NCBI GenBank assembly: GCA_041913505.1 | Contig: JAYSFC010000029.1 | Location: 1 to 33,371, forward strand | Direction of reading: 5' to 3' | Length of the DNA: 33,371 bases | DNA from: JAYSFC01 sp041913505 | Lineage (GTDB): Bacteria > Pseudomonadota > Gammaproteobacteria > Burkholderiales > Burkholderiaceae_C | Part shown: piece after piece, positions 26,106 through 33,371 of the stretch | How the letters are laid out: each line of letters begins with the position of its first letter | Position numbering within the stretch: position 1 is the first letter of the stretch | The notes under the pieces: generated by a model | Database searches by the model: none | What the model was told of the DNA's origin: nothing | Seen by the model: the letters and a program-made list of their open reading frames with translations, nothing else | Position numbers and translations under genes: made by a program

Positions 26106-27059
26106 GTGCTTTCCGTCTTGCTTGTTACCTTCCCTTTCTTCGCCCTGGTGCTTTGCGGCTACCTCGCCACGCGCGGCGGCGTGCTGCCCCTCACAGCCAT
26201 CGGCGGCCTCAACACCTTCGTGCTGTACTTCGCGCTGCCGTGCATGCTGTACCGCTTCGGCGCCAGCACGCCCATCGCGCAGCTGCTCGACCCGGCCGTG
26301 GCCGGCGTGTACCTGCTGTGCGCGCTGCTCATGGTGGCGGGCACCATCGCGCTGACGCGGCGCGGCACGATCGGCTGGAACGACGCGGCCTTCGGCGCGC
26401 TCGTGGCCACCTTCCCCAACACCGGCTTCATGGGCGTGCCGCTGCTCGTGGCGCTGCTGGGCGCGCAGAGCGCGGGCCCCGTGATCCTGACCATGGCGGT
26501 GGACATGTGCATCACCACCTCGCTGTGCATCGCGCTGTCGCGCCTGGACGGTGCGGGCGCGCACGGCGTGGCCGTGGCGCTGCGCAATGCGCTGCGCGGC
26601 ATGGCGACCAACCCCATGCCCTGGTCCATCGTGCTGGGCGGCGCGGCCTCGGCCCTGCAGTGGCATCTGCCCGACCCCCTGGACAAGACCCTGGCCATGC
26701 TCGCGGGCGCGGCCTCGCCCGTGGCGCTGTTCACCATCGGCGCGGTGCTGGCGCGCTCGCAGATGAACCAGCACGAGTACGTGCCGCCGCGCCTGTACGT
26801 GCCGATCGCGCTGGCCAAGCTCGTGCTGCACCCGCTGCTCGTGTGGTGCGTGGGGCAGGGGGCGGTGGCGCTGGGCGTGCCGCTCACGCCCTTCACGCTC
26901 ACGGTGCTCGTGCTGCTGGCGGCGCTGCCGAGCGCGAGCAACGTGGCCCTGCTGGTGGAGCGCTTCGGCGCCCATGGGGGGCGCGTGGCGCGCATCATCC
27001 TCGTGTCGACGGTGCTCGCGTTCCTGAGCTTTTCCGCGGCCGTGGCGCTGCTGGCGTGA
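26106..27059 (+). CDS. AEC-family (auxin efflux carrier-like) transporter
   Basis: The frame starts with GTG at 26106 (MLSVLLVTFPFFALVLCGY) and gives 317 residues with about ten hydrophobic segments in two five-helix halves. Typical AEC features are the early GGLNTFVLYFALPCMLY, the central ATFPNTGFMGVPLLVALLG and the late LAALPSASNVALLVERFG, each with a conserved Pro/Asn break in a helix. Bacterial members export or import organic acids such as malate or malonate, but the substrate cannot be read here. It converges with phoD, only 12 bases away. Confidence 0.92.
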   Translation: MLSVLLVTFPFFALVLCGYLATRGGVLPLTAIGGLNTFVLYFALPCMLYRFGASTPIAQLLDPAVAGVYLLCALLMVAGTIALTRRGTIGWNDAAFGALVATFPNTGFMGVPLLVALLGAQSAGPVILTMAVDMCITTSLCIALSRLDGAGAHGVAVALRNALRGMATNPMPWSIVLGGAASALQWHLPDPLDKTLAMLAGAASPVALFTIGAVLARSQMNQHEYVPPRLYVPIALAKLVLHPLLVWCVGQGAVALGVPLTPFTLTVLVLLAALPSASNVALLVERFGAHGGRVARIILVSTVLAFLSFSAAVALLA

Positions 27060-27071
27060 CGGCCGGGGGGC

Positions 27072-28859
27072 TCAGGCGTTGTCCTGCACCACGGGCTGGC
27101 GGCTGCCCGCGGCCAGCGTGATGCGGGTGCGCTTGAGCAGCGGGCTGGCGGGCGCCGTGCCGTCCGCGTTGAGCGGCTTGACCTTGTTGTAGACCACGGT
27201 CAGCGCCGCCGCCGTGAGCGTGGCGCTGGCGTAGCCCTGTGCGTTGTGGTCGACGTAGGCGAAGTCGGGGTTGTTGGCGCGCAGCAGGCCGTCGAAGCCC
27301 TCGGGCGTGGCCACCAGCGCGGCCAGCGGCGTGCCGCCGGCGCCGGCCTTGATGTAGGTGTAGAAGCTGGAGCTGCTGATGCCCGCGGACACGAAATCCA
27401 CCACGGCGGGCGTGCCGGTCGCGGGGTTGGCGGGGTCGTCGCGCACCACGCCACACTGGAAGGCGTGCAGGTCGCCCGTGATCGCCACCACGTTCTGGAT
27501 GCCGTTGCTGGTGATGTGCCGCAGCAGGTCGGCGCGGTGGCTGGGGAAGCCGTCCCAGGCATCGCAGTTGACCACGTACTGGGCGTTGTAGGGCGCGGGC
27601 GCCAGGGTCCGCAGGTCCAGCCACAGGCGGCTGAGCATGACCTCGTTGCCCCAGATCTTCCAGGTGGAGGTGCTGTTCTTGAGCGTCTGCTTCCACCAGT
27701 CGGTCTGGGTCGTGCCCAGCATCGAGGGCGTGCGCCCCAGGGCCTGGGTCTTGAGGGCCTCGAACTGCGCCAGCACGGGCTGCTGCACGAAGTAGCGCGA
27801 GCCGATGGAATCGCTGCCGTTGATGGGGTCGTGCCCCTGGGCCTGGGCGATGACCGCCTCGGGCACGAGGTGGTCGTCGCGGTACAGGCGCTCGTCGGTC
27901 ATCACCAGGTGGGCGAGGTTGCCGAACTTGAAGTCGCGGTAGATGCGCAGGTTGGTGTAGGCCGCGTTGGCGCTGTCGAACGACATATCGCCAAAGTCCA
28001 CGGGCATGTACTCCACCCAGGCCTGGCTGGCCGCGCGGCGGCGCGCGGTTTCCTGCTTGTTTTCGTTGGTGTAGGTCTGGTGGTCCTGCCAGCAGTCGTC
28101 GCTGAACTCATGGTCGTCCCAGGTGGCGATCAGGGCGAACTTGGCGTGCAACGCCTGCAGCCGCGCATCGCCGCGGTAAGTGCGGTACAGCGTGCGGTAG
28201 TCGGCCAGCGTGGTGGCGTAGACAGTGCCGTCGGCCAGCTTGGTGCCGTTGGGCAGGCTGATGCGCGGGTGGGCCGGCTCGGCCGCGCCGGACTGGAAGG
28301 CCGCACCCACGGTTTCGTAGATGTAGTCGCCCAGGTGCACGATGAAGTCCAGGTCGGACTCGGCGGCCAGCAGGTTCATCGCGGCCCAGTGGTTCACGCT
28401 CCAGTCCTGGCAGGTGAACCAGGCGAAGCGCAGCTGCGGCACGGCCGCGCCCGCAGCGGGCGCGGTCTTGCCGGTGCCGACCGCGCTGAGGTCGCTGCCG
28501 GCCACGAAGCGGTAGTACAGCGGCGTGGCCGAGGGCAGCCCCGTGACCTTGGCGCGCACGGTGAAGTCGTAGGTGGCGCTGGCGGTGAGCGCCACGTCGG
28601 CCAGCAGCGTGTCGAACTGCGTGCTCTTGGACACCTGCAGCCGCACCGGCACGTCGGCGGTGGAGCCGTCCGCGCGCACGCAGCGGCTCCAGAACACCAG
28701 GCTCGACTCGCGCGGGTCGCCGCTGGCCACGCCCTGCGGGAATTGGTAGCGGCCCGTGGGTTCGTCATCCCCACCGCCGCAGGCGCTGAGCGCCGATGCG
28801 GCGACGACGAAGAAGCTGGTGCGGGCGAGGAAGCGGCGGCGGTCCATCGATGGAGTCAT
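27072..28859 (-). CDS. phoD: PhoD-type alkaline phosphatase, Tat-exported with lipobox
   Basis: The ATG at 28859 gives 595 residues and a twin-arginine signal (MDRRRFLARTSFF) that ends in a lipobox-like LSAC; the open frame extends 17 codons further up. The mature part has a beta-sandwich PhoD N domain (GRYQFPQGVASGDP, VFWSRC, about 35-150) and a metallophosphatase domain with HLGDYIYE, TWDDHEFSDDCW, VMTDERLYR, WGNEVMLSR and the late ITGDLHAFQCG. Such enzymes hydrolyse phosphomono- and diesters outside the cytoplasm using iron and calcium and are usually phosphate-starvation controlled; no Pho box was recognised. The C-terminus (about 540-595) adds a small beta domain. Confidence 0.93.
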   Translation of the reverse strand: MTPSMDRRRFLARTSFFVVAASALSACGGGDDEPTGRYQFPQGVASGDPRESSLVFWSRCVRADGSTADVPVRLQVSKSTQFDTLLADVALTASATYDFTVRAKVTGLPSATPLYYRFVAGSDLSAVGTGKTAPAAGAAVPQLRFAWFTCQDWSVNHWAAMNLLAAESDLDFIVHLGDYIYETVGAAFQSGAAEPAHPRISLPNGTKLADGTVYATTLADYRTLYRTYRGDARLQALHAKFALIATWDDHEFSDDCWQDHQTYTNENKQETARRRAASQAWVEYMPVDFGDMSFDSANAAYTNLRIYRDFKFGNLAHLVMTDERLYRDDHLVPEAVIAQAQGHDPINGSDSIGSRYFVQQPVLAQFEALKTQALGRTPSMLGTTQTDWWKQTLKNSTSTWKIWGNEVMLSRLWLDLRTLAPAPYNAQYVVNCDAWDGFPSHRADLLRHITSNGIQNVVAITGDLHAFQCGVVRDDPANPATGTPAVVDFVSAGISSSSFYTYIKAGAGGTPLAALVATPEGFDGLLRANNPDFAYVDHNAQGYASATLTAAALTVVYNKVKPLNADGTAPASPLLKRTRITLAAGSRQPVVQDNA

Positions 28860-28961
28860 AGTGCGCGCGGGATTGGGTTGGTGAAGCCTCCCAGCGTATG
28901 GCACCGGCATGACGGCGTCGTGAAAGCCGAGAACGCCGACCGCTGCACAGCGGAAGGCGGC

Positions 28962-31073
28962 TCAGATCGCCTGCGGGTCCACGTCCACCAGCCAGCGGAT
29001 CAGCCCCTTGTGCTGGCTGCGCTGCGCATGCAGCACGGCCTGCCACGCTGCCAGAAAGCGCTGCAGCGCGGCGCGGCTCTCGCTCTCGACGAGCATCTGG
29101 GCGCGTTCCACGTTGGCCACGCGCTGGATGGCGAGCGGTACGGGGGGAAAGAGGAACACCTGCTCCAGGCCCGGCAGCTGCGCCTCGCGCGCGGCGTCGC
29201 TCGCGGCCTGCAGGAAGGCCTGGGCGGCCTCCTGCGTGCGCGCGTCGGCACGCACGAGCGCCTGGTGGGCGAAGGGGGGCATGCCGGCCCCGGCGCGCTC
29301 GGCCAGCTGCTGGGCCGCGAAAGCCGGGTAGTCGTGGCGGCGCAGCGCGGCGAACAGCGCGTGGTCGGGGTGCCAGGTCTGCACCCACATCTCGGGCCGG
29401 CTGGCCTGAGCCGCCACGTAGCGCGCGTCGCGCCCCGCGCGGCCGGCGGCCTGCAGCAGCAGCGCGAAGAGCCGCTCGGGCGCGCGGAAGTCGCTGCTGA
29501 ACAGCGCGCCGTCGGGCTGGACGGCCGCCACGAGCGTGATGCGGCGGAAGTCGTGGCCCTTGGCGATCATCTGCGTGCCCACGAGCACGTCCACGGCGCC
29601 GCTGTGCACCTGGGCGAGCTGTTCCTCCAGCGCGCCCTTGGCGCGGGTGGTGTCGGCATCGATGCGCGCCACGCGCGCCGCGCGGCGCTCGGGCGTGATC
29701 ACGTTGCGCAGCAGGGCCGCGAGCTGCTCCTCGAGCTGCTCGGTGCCGCGCCCCAGGGGCAGGATGTCGGGGTTGCCGCAGGCGGGGCAGGCGCGCGGCA
29801 CGCGCTGCGTGGTGCCGCAGTGGTGGCAGCGCAGCGTGCGGTCGACCTTGTGGAACACCTGGTGCGCGCTGCAGTGCGGGCAGTCGCTCTTCCAGCCGCA
29901 ATCGTGGCAGTGCAGCACGGGCGCGAAGCCGCGCCGGTTGAGCAGCACGAGGCATTGTTCGCCGCGCTCCACGCGCTCGGTGATGGCCGCGATGAGCGGC
30001 GGCGAGAACACCACGCCGCGCGGCTGCTGGGCCATGTCCACCAGCCGCACGCGCGGCAGCTCGCCCGCGCCGATGCGGCTGGGCATGTGCAGGCGCAGGT
30101 AGCGCCCGCCGCGCGGGTCCTCGGGCGTGGGTGGGCGGCTGGCGTGCCAGCTCTCGAGCGACGGCGTGGCGCTGCCGAGGATGACCTTGGCGCCCTGCTC
30201 GCGCCCGCGCCACAGCGCCAGGTCGCGCGCGGAGTAGCGGGCGCCCTCCTGCTGCTTGTAGCTGGCGTCGTGCTCCTCGTCGACCACGATCAGCGCCAGG
30301 CCCGGCAGGCTCGCGAACACCGCCATGCGCGTGCCGAGCACGATGCGCGCCGCGCCGCTGTGCGCGGCCAGCCAGCTCTTGAGGCGCTGCGGGTTCGTCA
30401 TGCCGCTGTGCAGGCTCACGACGCTGCCCGCGCCGTAGCGCGGCGCAAAGCGCGCGAGGAAGCGTTCCTCGAGCTGGGGCGTGAGGTTGATCTCGGGCAC
30501 CATCACGAGCACCTGGGCGCCGGGGTTGGCCTCGAGCGCACGCTGCGCGCAGCGCAGGTAGACCTCGGTCTTGCCGCTGCCCGTGCTGCCATAGAGCAGG
30601 AACGGGCCGGGTTGCGCTGCAATTTGGGTGCAAGCGCTTTCCTGTTCTTCGCTTAATGCTATGAATTCGATAGTGCCTTCTCCGACTGGCTCCACCGCCA
30701 CGGGCCGGCGCAGGCGGCGCGCGAGCTGCTCCGGGCCCAGGTCGCGCAGCTGTGGCGGCAGCGCGGCCAGCGCCACCTCGCCCAGCGCCCGCTGGTAGTA
30801 GCGCGCCGCGAAGGCCACGAGGCGGCGCCAGGCGCCGTCCAGCGGGGCCAGCCCCTGCAGCACGGCCGCCACGCTGCGCAGCTGGGGCGGCGCGGCCTCG
30901 GGCACGGGCGGCGCATCCCAGACCACGCCCAGCACCTCGCGCGTGCCCAGCGGCACGCGCACCAGCGTGCCGGGCGGCAGGGGCGTGGGGCTCGCGTAGC
31001 TCAGCAGATCGCCCACGGCGCTGTGCGCGGGCGTCTGGACGGCGACGTGGACGGTGTGCGGGGCGTCGGGCAT
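28962..31073 (-). CDS. priA: Primosomal replication protein PriA (replication-restart helicase)
   Basis: The frame is open from 31241, but the ATG at 31073 starts the typical PriA N-terminus (HTVHVAVQTPAHSAVGDLLSY), giving 703 residues. Features in order: the 3'-end-binding domain (about 5-105), Walker A GSTGSGKTEVY (162-171), motif II VVDEEH (263-268), a zinc region with paired cysteines in CHDC, CPHC, CHHC and CPAC (about 395-440), and helicase motifs QMIAKGHDF and QAAGRAGR. PriA reloads the replisome at collapsed forks. About 20 codons before Walker A (residues 134-154) are distinctly AT-rich. phoD follows 102 bases downstream on the same strand. Confidence 0.96.
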   Translation of the reverse strand: MPDAPHTVHVAVQTPAHSAVGDLLSYASPTPLPPGTLVRVPLGTREVLGVVWDAPPVPEAAPPQLRSVAAVLQGLAPLDGAWRRLVAFAARYYQRALGEVALAALPPQLRDLGPEQLARRLRRPVAVEPVGEGTIEFIALSEEQESACTQIAAQPGPFLLYGSTGSGKTEVYLRCAQRALEANPGAQVLVMVPEINLTPQLEERFLARFAPRYGAGSVVSLHSGMTNPQRLKSWLAAHSGAARIVLGTRMAVFASLPGLALIVVDEEHDASYKQQEGARYSARDLALWRGREQGAKVILGSATPSLESWHASRPPTPEDPRGGRYLRLHMPSRIGAGELPRVRLVDMAQQPRGVVFSPPLIAAITERVERGEQCLVLLNRRGFAPVLHCHDCGWKSDCPHCSAHQVFHKVDRTLRCHHCGTTQRVPRACPACGNPDILPLGRGTEQLEEQLAALLRNVITPERRAARVARIDADTTRAKGALEEQLAQVHSGAVDVLVGTQMIAKGHDFRRITLVAAVQPDGALFSSDFRAPERLFALLLQAAGRAGRDARYVAAQASRPEMWVQTWHPDHALFAALRRHDYPAFAAQQLAERAGAGMPPFAHQALVRADARTQEAAQAFLQAASDAAREAQLPGLEQVFLFPPVPLAIQRVANVERAQMLVESESRAALQRFLAAWQAVLHAQRSQHKGLIRWLVDVDPQAI

Positions 31074-31171
31074 GGGGATCCGGCCCTCGGTTAGGGCTGC
31101 TTGCTCAGGCAGATTGGCGAATTGGCGCCTAAGTGCTTGATGCGGCAGGGTTTCCATAGAAATCCACGCAT

Positions 31172-31188
31172 TCTGTGGATAACTTTGT
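31172..31188 (+). repeat. Copy 1 of 17-base direct repeat containing a DnaA box
   Basis: TCTGTGGATAACTTTGT occurs here and again at 31509-31525. It contains TGTGGATAA (31174-31182), the complement of the consensus DnaA box TTATCCACA. A weaker box-like TGTGGAAAT follows at 31186-31194. Confidence 0.8.
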
Positions 31189-31361
31189 GGAAATACTGTC
31201 CGCAGCCCCGTCCAGCCCGCATGGTTGCTGGGCCTGGACACATTGCGCGCGAAATGGGCATGGGTAAAAAATCCTTATGAATCAAACATCTTTGCAAAAA
31301 CGCCAAGGTGCTCCGGGGCCGAGCGCCGCAAGGTGCCGATATTGCGCTGCATCACGGGTTT

Positions 31362-31370
31362 TGTGCATAA
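31362..31370 (-). promoter_or_regulatory. DnaA-box-like 9-mer TTATGCACA
   Basis: On the minus strand this reads TTATGCACA, which fits the consensus TTWTNCACA exactly. It lies between the two 17-base repeats and has the same orientation as the other three boxes. Confidence 0.65.
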
Positions 31371-31508
31371 GTCAGACGGCATGAGCGCGTCAAGAGGAAA
31401 AACGCTCCGGGTTTGTGCTAGGGGAGACCATGGAGTGGGTGCAGCTCTTTCTGCAGATTCGGATGCAAGTGCTTGATTTTTGGGAGTTTTCGCGAGTAGT
31501 TCAGAAAA

Positions 31509-31525
31509 TCTGTGGATAACTTTGT
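31509..31525 (+). repeat. Copy 2 of 17-base direct repeat containing a DnaA box
   Basis: This is an identical 17-base copy of the repeat at 31172-31188; TGTGGATAA lies at 31511-31519. The flanks differ, so the conserved core rather than a recent duplication of the whole area is what is shared. Confidence 0.8.
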
Positions 31526-31708
31526 TGACATCCTTGGCACACTCCGCCGCAGGCCCTGAAAACACGTGCTTTGGCTGGATTGCCCGGAAAAAGGGCAGTT
31601 CTGGCAACTCTTTTGAAATCAATCACTTGCGCGCGTGTTGCGGTGCGGCGCCCCCAGGGCGCACCGCGCCGGTGCGAACGCGAATCGCCAGGCCCGCTGC
31701 GCCATTGG

Positions 31709-31717
31709 TGTGCATAA
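31709..31717 (-). promoter_or_regulatory. DnaA-box-like 9-mer TTATGCACA
   Basis: This second TTATGCACA on the minus strand lies 108 bases before the NuoB-like start codon and has the same orientation as the other boxes. Confidence 0.6.
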
Positions 31718-31824
31718 GTGCCATCCCCTCGGGGGGCCATGGACGGGCATGGCGTGATTGTCGCAGCCCGCCAAGGTCGCTTTGCTTCAAGACAGGCCAG
31801 GCGGCGCGCGCGAGGATGCGTGCC

Positions 31825-32331
31825 ATGGCTTCCAACGACCCTCTTCCCCCCGGCACCACCCCACCCACGCTGGAGCGCGATGGCTTTGTGCTCGCGCGGC
31901 TCGACGACGTGCTGCAGGCCGCACGCAGCGACAGCGTGTGGTTCATGACCTTCGGACTGGCCTGCTGCGCCGTCGAGATGATGCACGCGGCCATGGCGCG
32001 CTACGACTTGGACCGCTTCGGCATCATCCCGCGCTCCAGCCCCCGCCACAGCGACCTCATGATCGTGGCGGGCACGCTCACCAACAAGATGGCGCCCGCG
32101 ATCCGCAAGGTCTATGACCAGATGCCCGAGCCGCGCTACGTGATCTCCATGGGCTCGTGCGCCAACGGCGGCGGCTACTACCACTACAGCTATGCGGTGG
32201 TGCGCGGCTGCGACCGCATCGTGCCCGTGGATGTGTACGTGCCGGGCTGCCCGCCCACGGCCGAGGCGCTGCTCTACGGCATCCTGCAGCTGCAGGCGAA
32301 GATCCGGCGCCGCAGCGTGTTCAGCCGCTGA
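31825..32331 (+). CDS. Stand-alone NuoB-type subunit (complex I iron-sulfur subunit paralogue)
   Basis: The ATG at 31825 lies nine bases after GAGG and gives 168 residues, the usual NuoB length. The four ligands of cluster N2 are all present: adjacent Cys47 and Cys48 in GLACCAVEMM, Cys112 in GSCANGGGYYHYSY and Cys142 in YVPGCPPTAEALLYG. The rest also matches NuoB closely (KMAPAIRKVYDQMPEPRYVISM). NuoB normally sits between nuoA and nuoC and connects the peripheral arm to the membrane arm. Here no other nuo gene is nearby, so it is either a second copy or the sole copy displaced from the operon. A relative in a hydrogenase-type complex is less likely given the close NuoB match. Confidence 0.93.
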   Translation: MASNDPLPPGTTPPTLERDGFVLARLDDVLQAARSDSVWFMTFGLACCAVEMMHAAMARYDLDRFGIIPRSSPRHSDLMIVAGTLTNKMAPAIRKVYDQMPEPRYVISMGSCANGGGYYHYSYAVVRGCDRIVPVDVYVPGCPPTAEALLYGILQLQAKIRRRSVFSR

Positions 32332-32340
32332 AGCGGGTGC

Positions 32341-32373
32341 GAGCCGCGTCCGGCGGGCGCCGCCCGGCGGCTC
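32341..32373. terminator. GC-rich hairpin between convergent NuoB-like and AraC-type genes
   Basis: GAGCCGC (32341-32347) pairs with GCGGCTC (32367-32373), and an inner GGCGG/CCGCC pair strengthens the fold. It overlaps the end of the AraC-type gene and lies just after the NuoB-like stop. No T-run is present, so it may act as a structural barrier only. Confidence 0.4.
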
Positions 32374-33250
32374 ACCGGCGCAGCAGCCAGTCGGCGTCGG
32401 GGGCCTCCTGGCGCACATGGCTGCGCAGCGCAGCGGGCGGGCGTTCGTACAGCGTGCGCGCCTCGCGGCTGAAGTGGGCCTGGTCGGCATAGCCGTGGCG
32501 CAGGGCCGCATCGATCACGCTTGCGCCCGCGTCGCGCATGGCCAGCAGCGCGTGTTCGGCGCGCAGCATGCGCTCCACCTCGCCGGGGCGCAGGCCGGTG
32601 AGCTGGTGGGCGCGCCGCTGCAGGTGGCGCAGCGTCCAGCCCAGCTCCCGGGCCAGCGCCTGGCGCGCCGCGCGCTCCCAGCGCCCCTGCAGCAGGCGCA
32701 ACCAGGCCGCGTGGCGCTGCGCCACGGCGGCCCAGCGCGGCGCCAGAAAGGCCTCGCACAGCGCCATGCGGGCGCCGTGGCCGGGGGCCGCATGGACGGC
32801 CTCCAGCCAGTCGCGCCAGTCCGCGCGGGCGGGGCTGGACGGCAGCCAGTCATGCACATCCTGCACGCGGTCGGTGAGGGGCTGCAGGTTACGCCCCAGG
32901 AGCAGCGCCAGCGCGCCGGGCTGGAAGGCCAGGCAGAAGAAGTCGCCCCCGGGCTCGGAGGTGGAGTGGTAGGCGTGGCGGTGCGCGCCGGAGATGCCGA
33001 TGCGGGGCAGCCACTGGTCCGTGGCCTGGCCGCCGCACTCGTGCAGGTGCACGGCGCCGCGCACGCGCCAGAGGAAGCCCGGGTAGGGGCTGGCCGGCAC
33101 GCGCGTGTCGCGCGGCACGGTCGCGGGCAGCGCGGCGAGGTTGCGCCAGATGTAGCTGCGGATACAGCCGGCCAGTGCAGCCGGCGGCGGGTGCAGGGCC
33201 GAAGCGGGCAGACCCTCCGGGCGGGGCTGCGCGGGGGCCTGTTCCTGCAT
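32372..33250 (-). CDS. AraC-family transcriptional regulator
   Basis: The 292-residue protein has an N-terminal sensing region (about 20-180, with FLWRVRGAVHLHECGG and CLAFQPGALALLLG) and a C-terminal AraC-type double helix-turn-helix (about 190-278): ARQALARELGWTLRHLQRRAHQLTG for the first unit (cited over ARELGWTLRHLQRR) and VIDAALRHGYADQAHFSREAR for the second. It starts 14 bases after the hemE stop on the same strand, so it may be co-transcribed with hemE. The effector and targets are unknown; the convergent NuoB-like gene is not an obvious target. Confidence 0.9.
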   Translation of the reverse strand: MQEQAPAQPRPEGLPASALHPPPAALAGCIRSYIWRNLAALPATVPRDTRVPASPYPGFLWRVRGAVHLHECGGQATDQWLPRIGISGAHRHAYHSTSEPGGDFFCLAFQPGALALLLGRNLQPLTDRVQDVHDWLPSSPARADWRDWLEAVHAAPGHGARMALCEAFLAPRWAAVAQRHAAWLRLLQGRWERAARQALARELGWTLRHLQRRAHQLTGLRPGEVERMLRAEHALLAMRDAGASVIDAALRHGYADQAHFSREARTLYERPPAALRSHVRQEAPDADWLLRR

Positions 33251-33264
33251 GGGCGGAGGCGGGT

Positions 33265-33371
33265 TCAGCGCTGGCGTTGCGCGCGCGAGTGGCTGTGCAC
33301 CGCCTCGACCAGGGCCGCCACGTGCTCGGGCGGCGTGAACTGGCTGATGCCGTGGCCCAGGTTGAAGATGT
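33265..33371 (-). CDS. hemE: Uroporphyrinogen decarboxylase HemE (3' end only)
   Basis: Reading leftward from the window edge, the frame gives IFNLGHGISQFTPPEHVAAL, then a Val/His-rich helix, and stops with TGA at 33265-33267. The NLGHGI and TPPEHV motifs are the conserved C-terminal signature of HemE, which decarboxylates uroporphyrinogen III to coproporphyrinogen III in haem synthesis. The rest of the gene lies to the right of the window. Confidence 0.9.
   Translation of the reverse strand, partial: IFNLGHGISQFTPPEHVAALVEAVHSHSRAQRQR

Larger units (their letters stand above)
31074..31824. other. Long non-coding region with DnaA-box cluster
   Basis: No convincing gene lies in these 751 bases, which are clearly AT-richer than the surroundings; for example, 31261-31305 includes GGGTAAAAAATCCTTATGAA. 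The region contains four DnaA-box-type 9-mers in the same orientation and a 17-base direct repeat, listed separately. It should also hold the promoters of priA and of the NuoB-like gene. A role as a DnaA-binding or origin-like region is suggested, not shown. Confidence 0.6.

Noticed and set aside
27246..30656. Open frame of over 1100 codons on the plus strand across phoD and priA
   Set aside because: It is antisense to two clear genes, its translation is rich in His/Ala/Gly/Val/Arg without any domain, and such frames arise from the strong GC bias of the real genes.
31074..31241. N-terminal extension of PriA by 56 residues
   Set aside because: The extension contains a DnaA box and no PriA similarity; the family N-terminus starts at 31073.
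31160..31730. parS centromere-like site in the non-coding region
   Set aside because: No TGTTTCACGTGAAACA-type palindrome was found.
31480..31824. N-terminal extension of the NuoB-like gene into the DnaA-box region
   Set aside because: The extension has no NuoB similarity; the ATG at 31825 has a ribosome binding site and gives normal NuoB length.

Overview
The window is very GC-rich (most codon third positions are G or C), with dense, often ATGA-overlapping genes. Gene content and protein style (PriA, ArgB, Tgt, HemE, NuoB-like, atypical type II secretion genes, TctD/TctE-type two-component pair) point to a betaproteobacterium of the order Burkholderiales, most likely family Comamonadaceae (Acidovorax/Diaphorobacter/Alicycliphilus-like). 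This placement is from recognition of protein families, not from a search.

Layout. (1) 1-4369: the distal end of an atypical type II secretion operon. It holds the Pro/Ala-rich tail of an upstream protein, a GspM subtype-b-like protein, a GspC/GspN-like protein and the secretin GspD, followed by a small lipoprotein. (2) 4370-6125: a strongly codon-biased, less GC-rich gene for a 497-residue exported protein with a very good intrinsic terminator; it looks like an abundant surface or secreted protein. (3) 6126-7100: a periplasmic parvulin-type prolyl isomerase, ended by a hairpin. (4) 7150-16719: a surface-glycan locus. It encodes an ABC-2 permease, an ATPase with a Wzt-type C-terminal domain, an LpxL-like acyltransferase relative, a methyltransferase, a 1249-residue methyltransferase/coiled-coil/GT2/GT4 fusion on the minus strand, a GT2 glycosyltransferase and a WecA/WbpL-like polyprenyl-phosphate sugar-phosphate transferase. 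(5) 16776-23911: argB, a two-component pair, tgt, a universal stress protein, a hypothetical gene, and the operon rep - hypothetical - pldA on the minus strand. (6) 23908-28859: rep, an AEC transporter and a PhoD phosphatase. (7) 28962-33371: priA, a 750-bp non-coding stretch with four DnaA-box-like 9-mers, a stand-alone NuoB paralogue, an AraC-type regulator and the 3' end of hemE.

How the parts may work together. The WecA-like enzyme would start a glycan on undecaprenyl phosphate, the GTs would extend it, the methyltransferase plus coiled coil in the 1249-residue protein could cap and measure it, and the Wzm/Wzt-type exporter, whose ATPase has a putative glycan-reading domain, would move it to the periplasm. 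Next door, a type II secretion system, an abundant exported protein and a periplasmic foldase suggest a surface-layer or secreted-protein module. Whether the glycan decorates that protein is speculation. The most noteworthy items are the fused polymerase/terminator-like protein, the DnaA-box cluster beside priA and the surface-protein neighbourhood. No RNA genes, CRISPR arrays, insertion sequences or complete prophage genes were seen.
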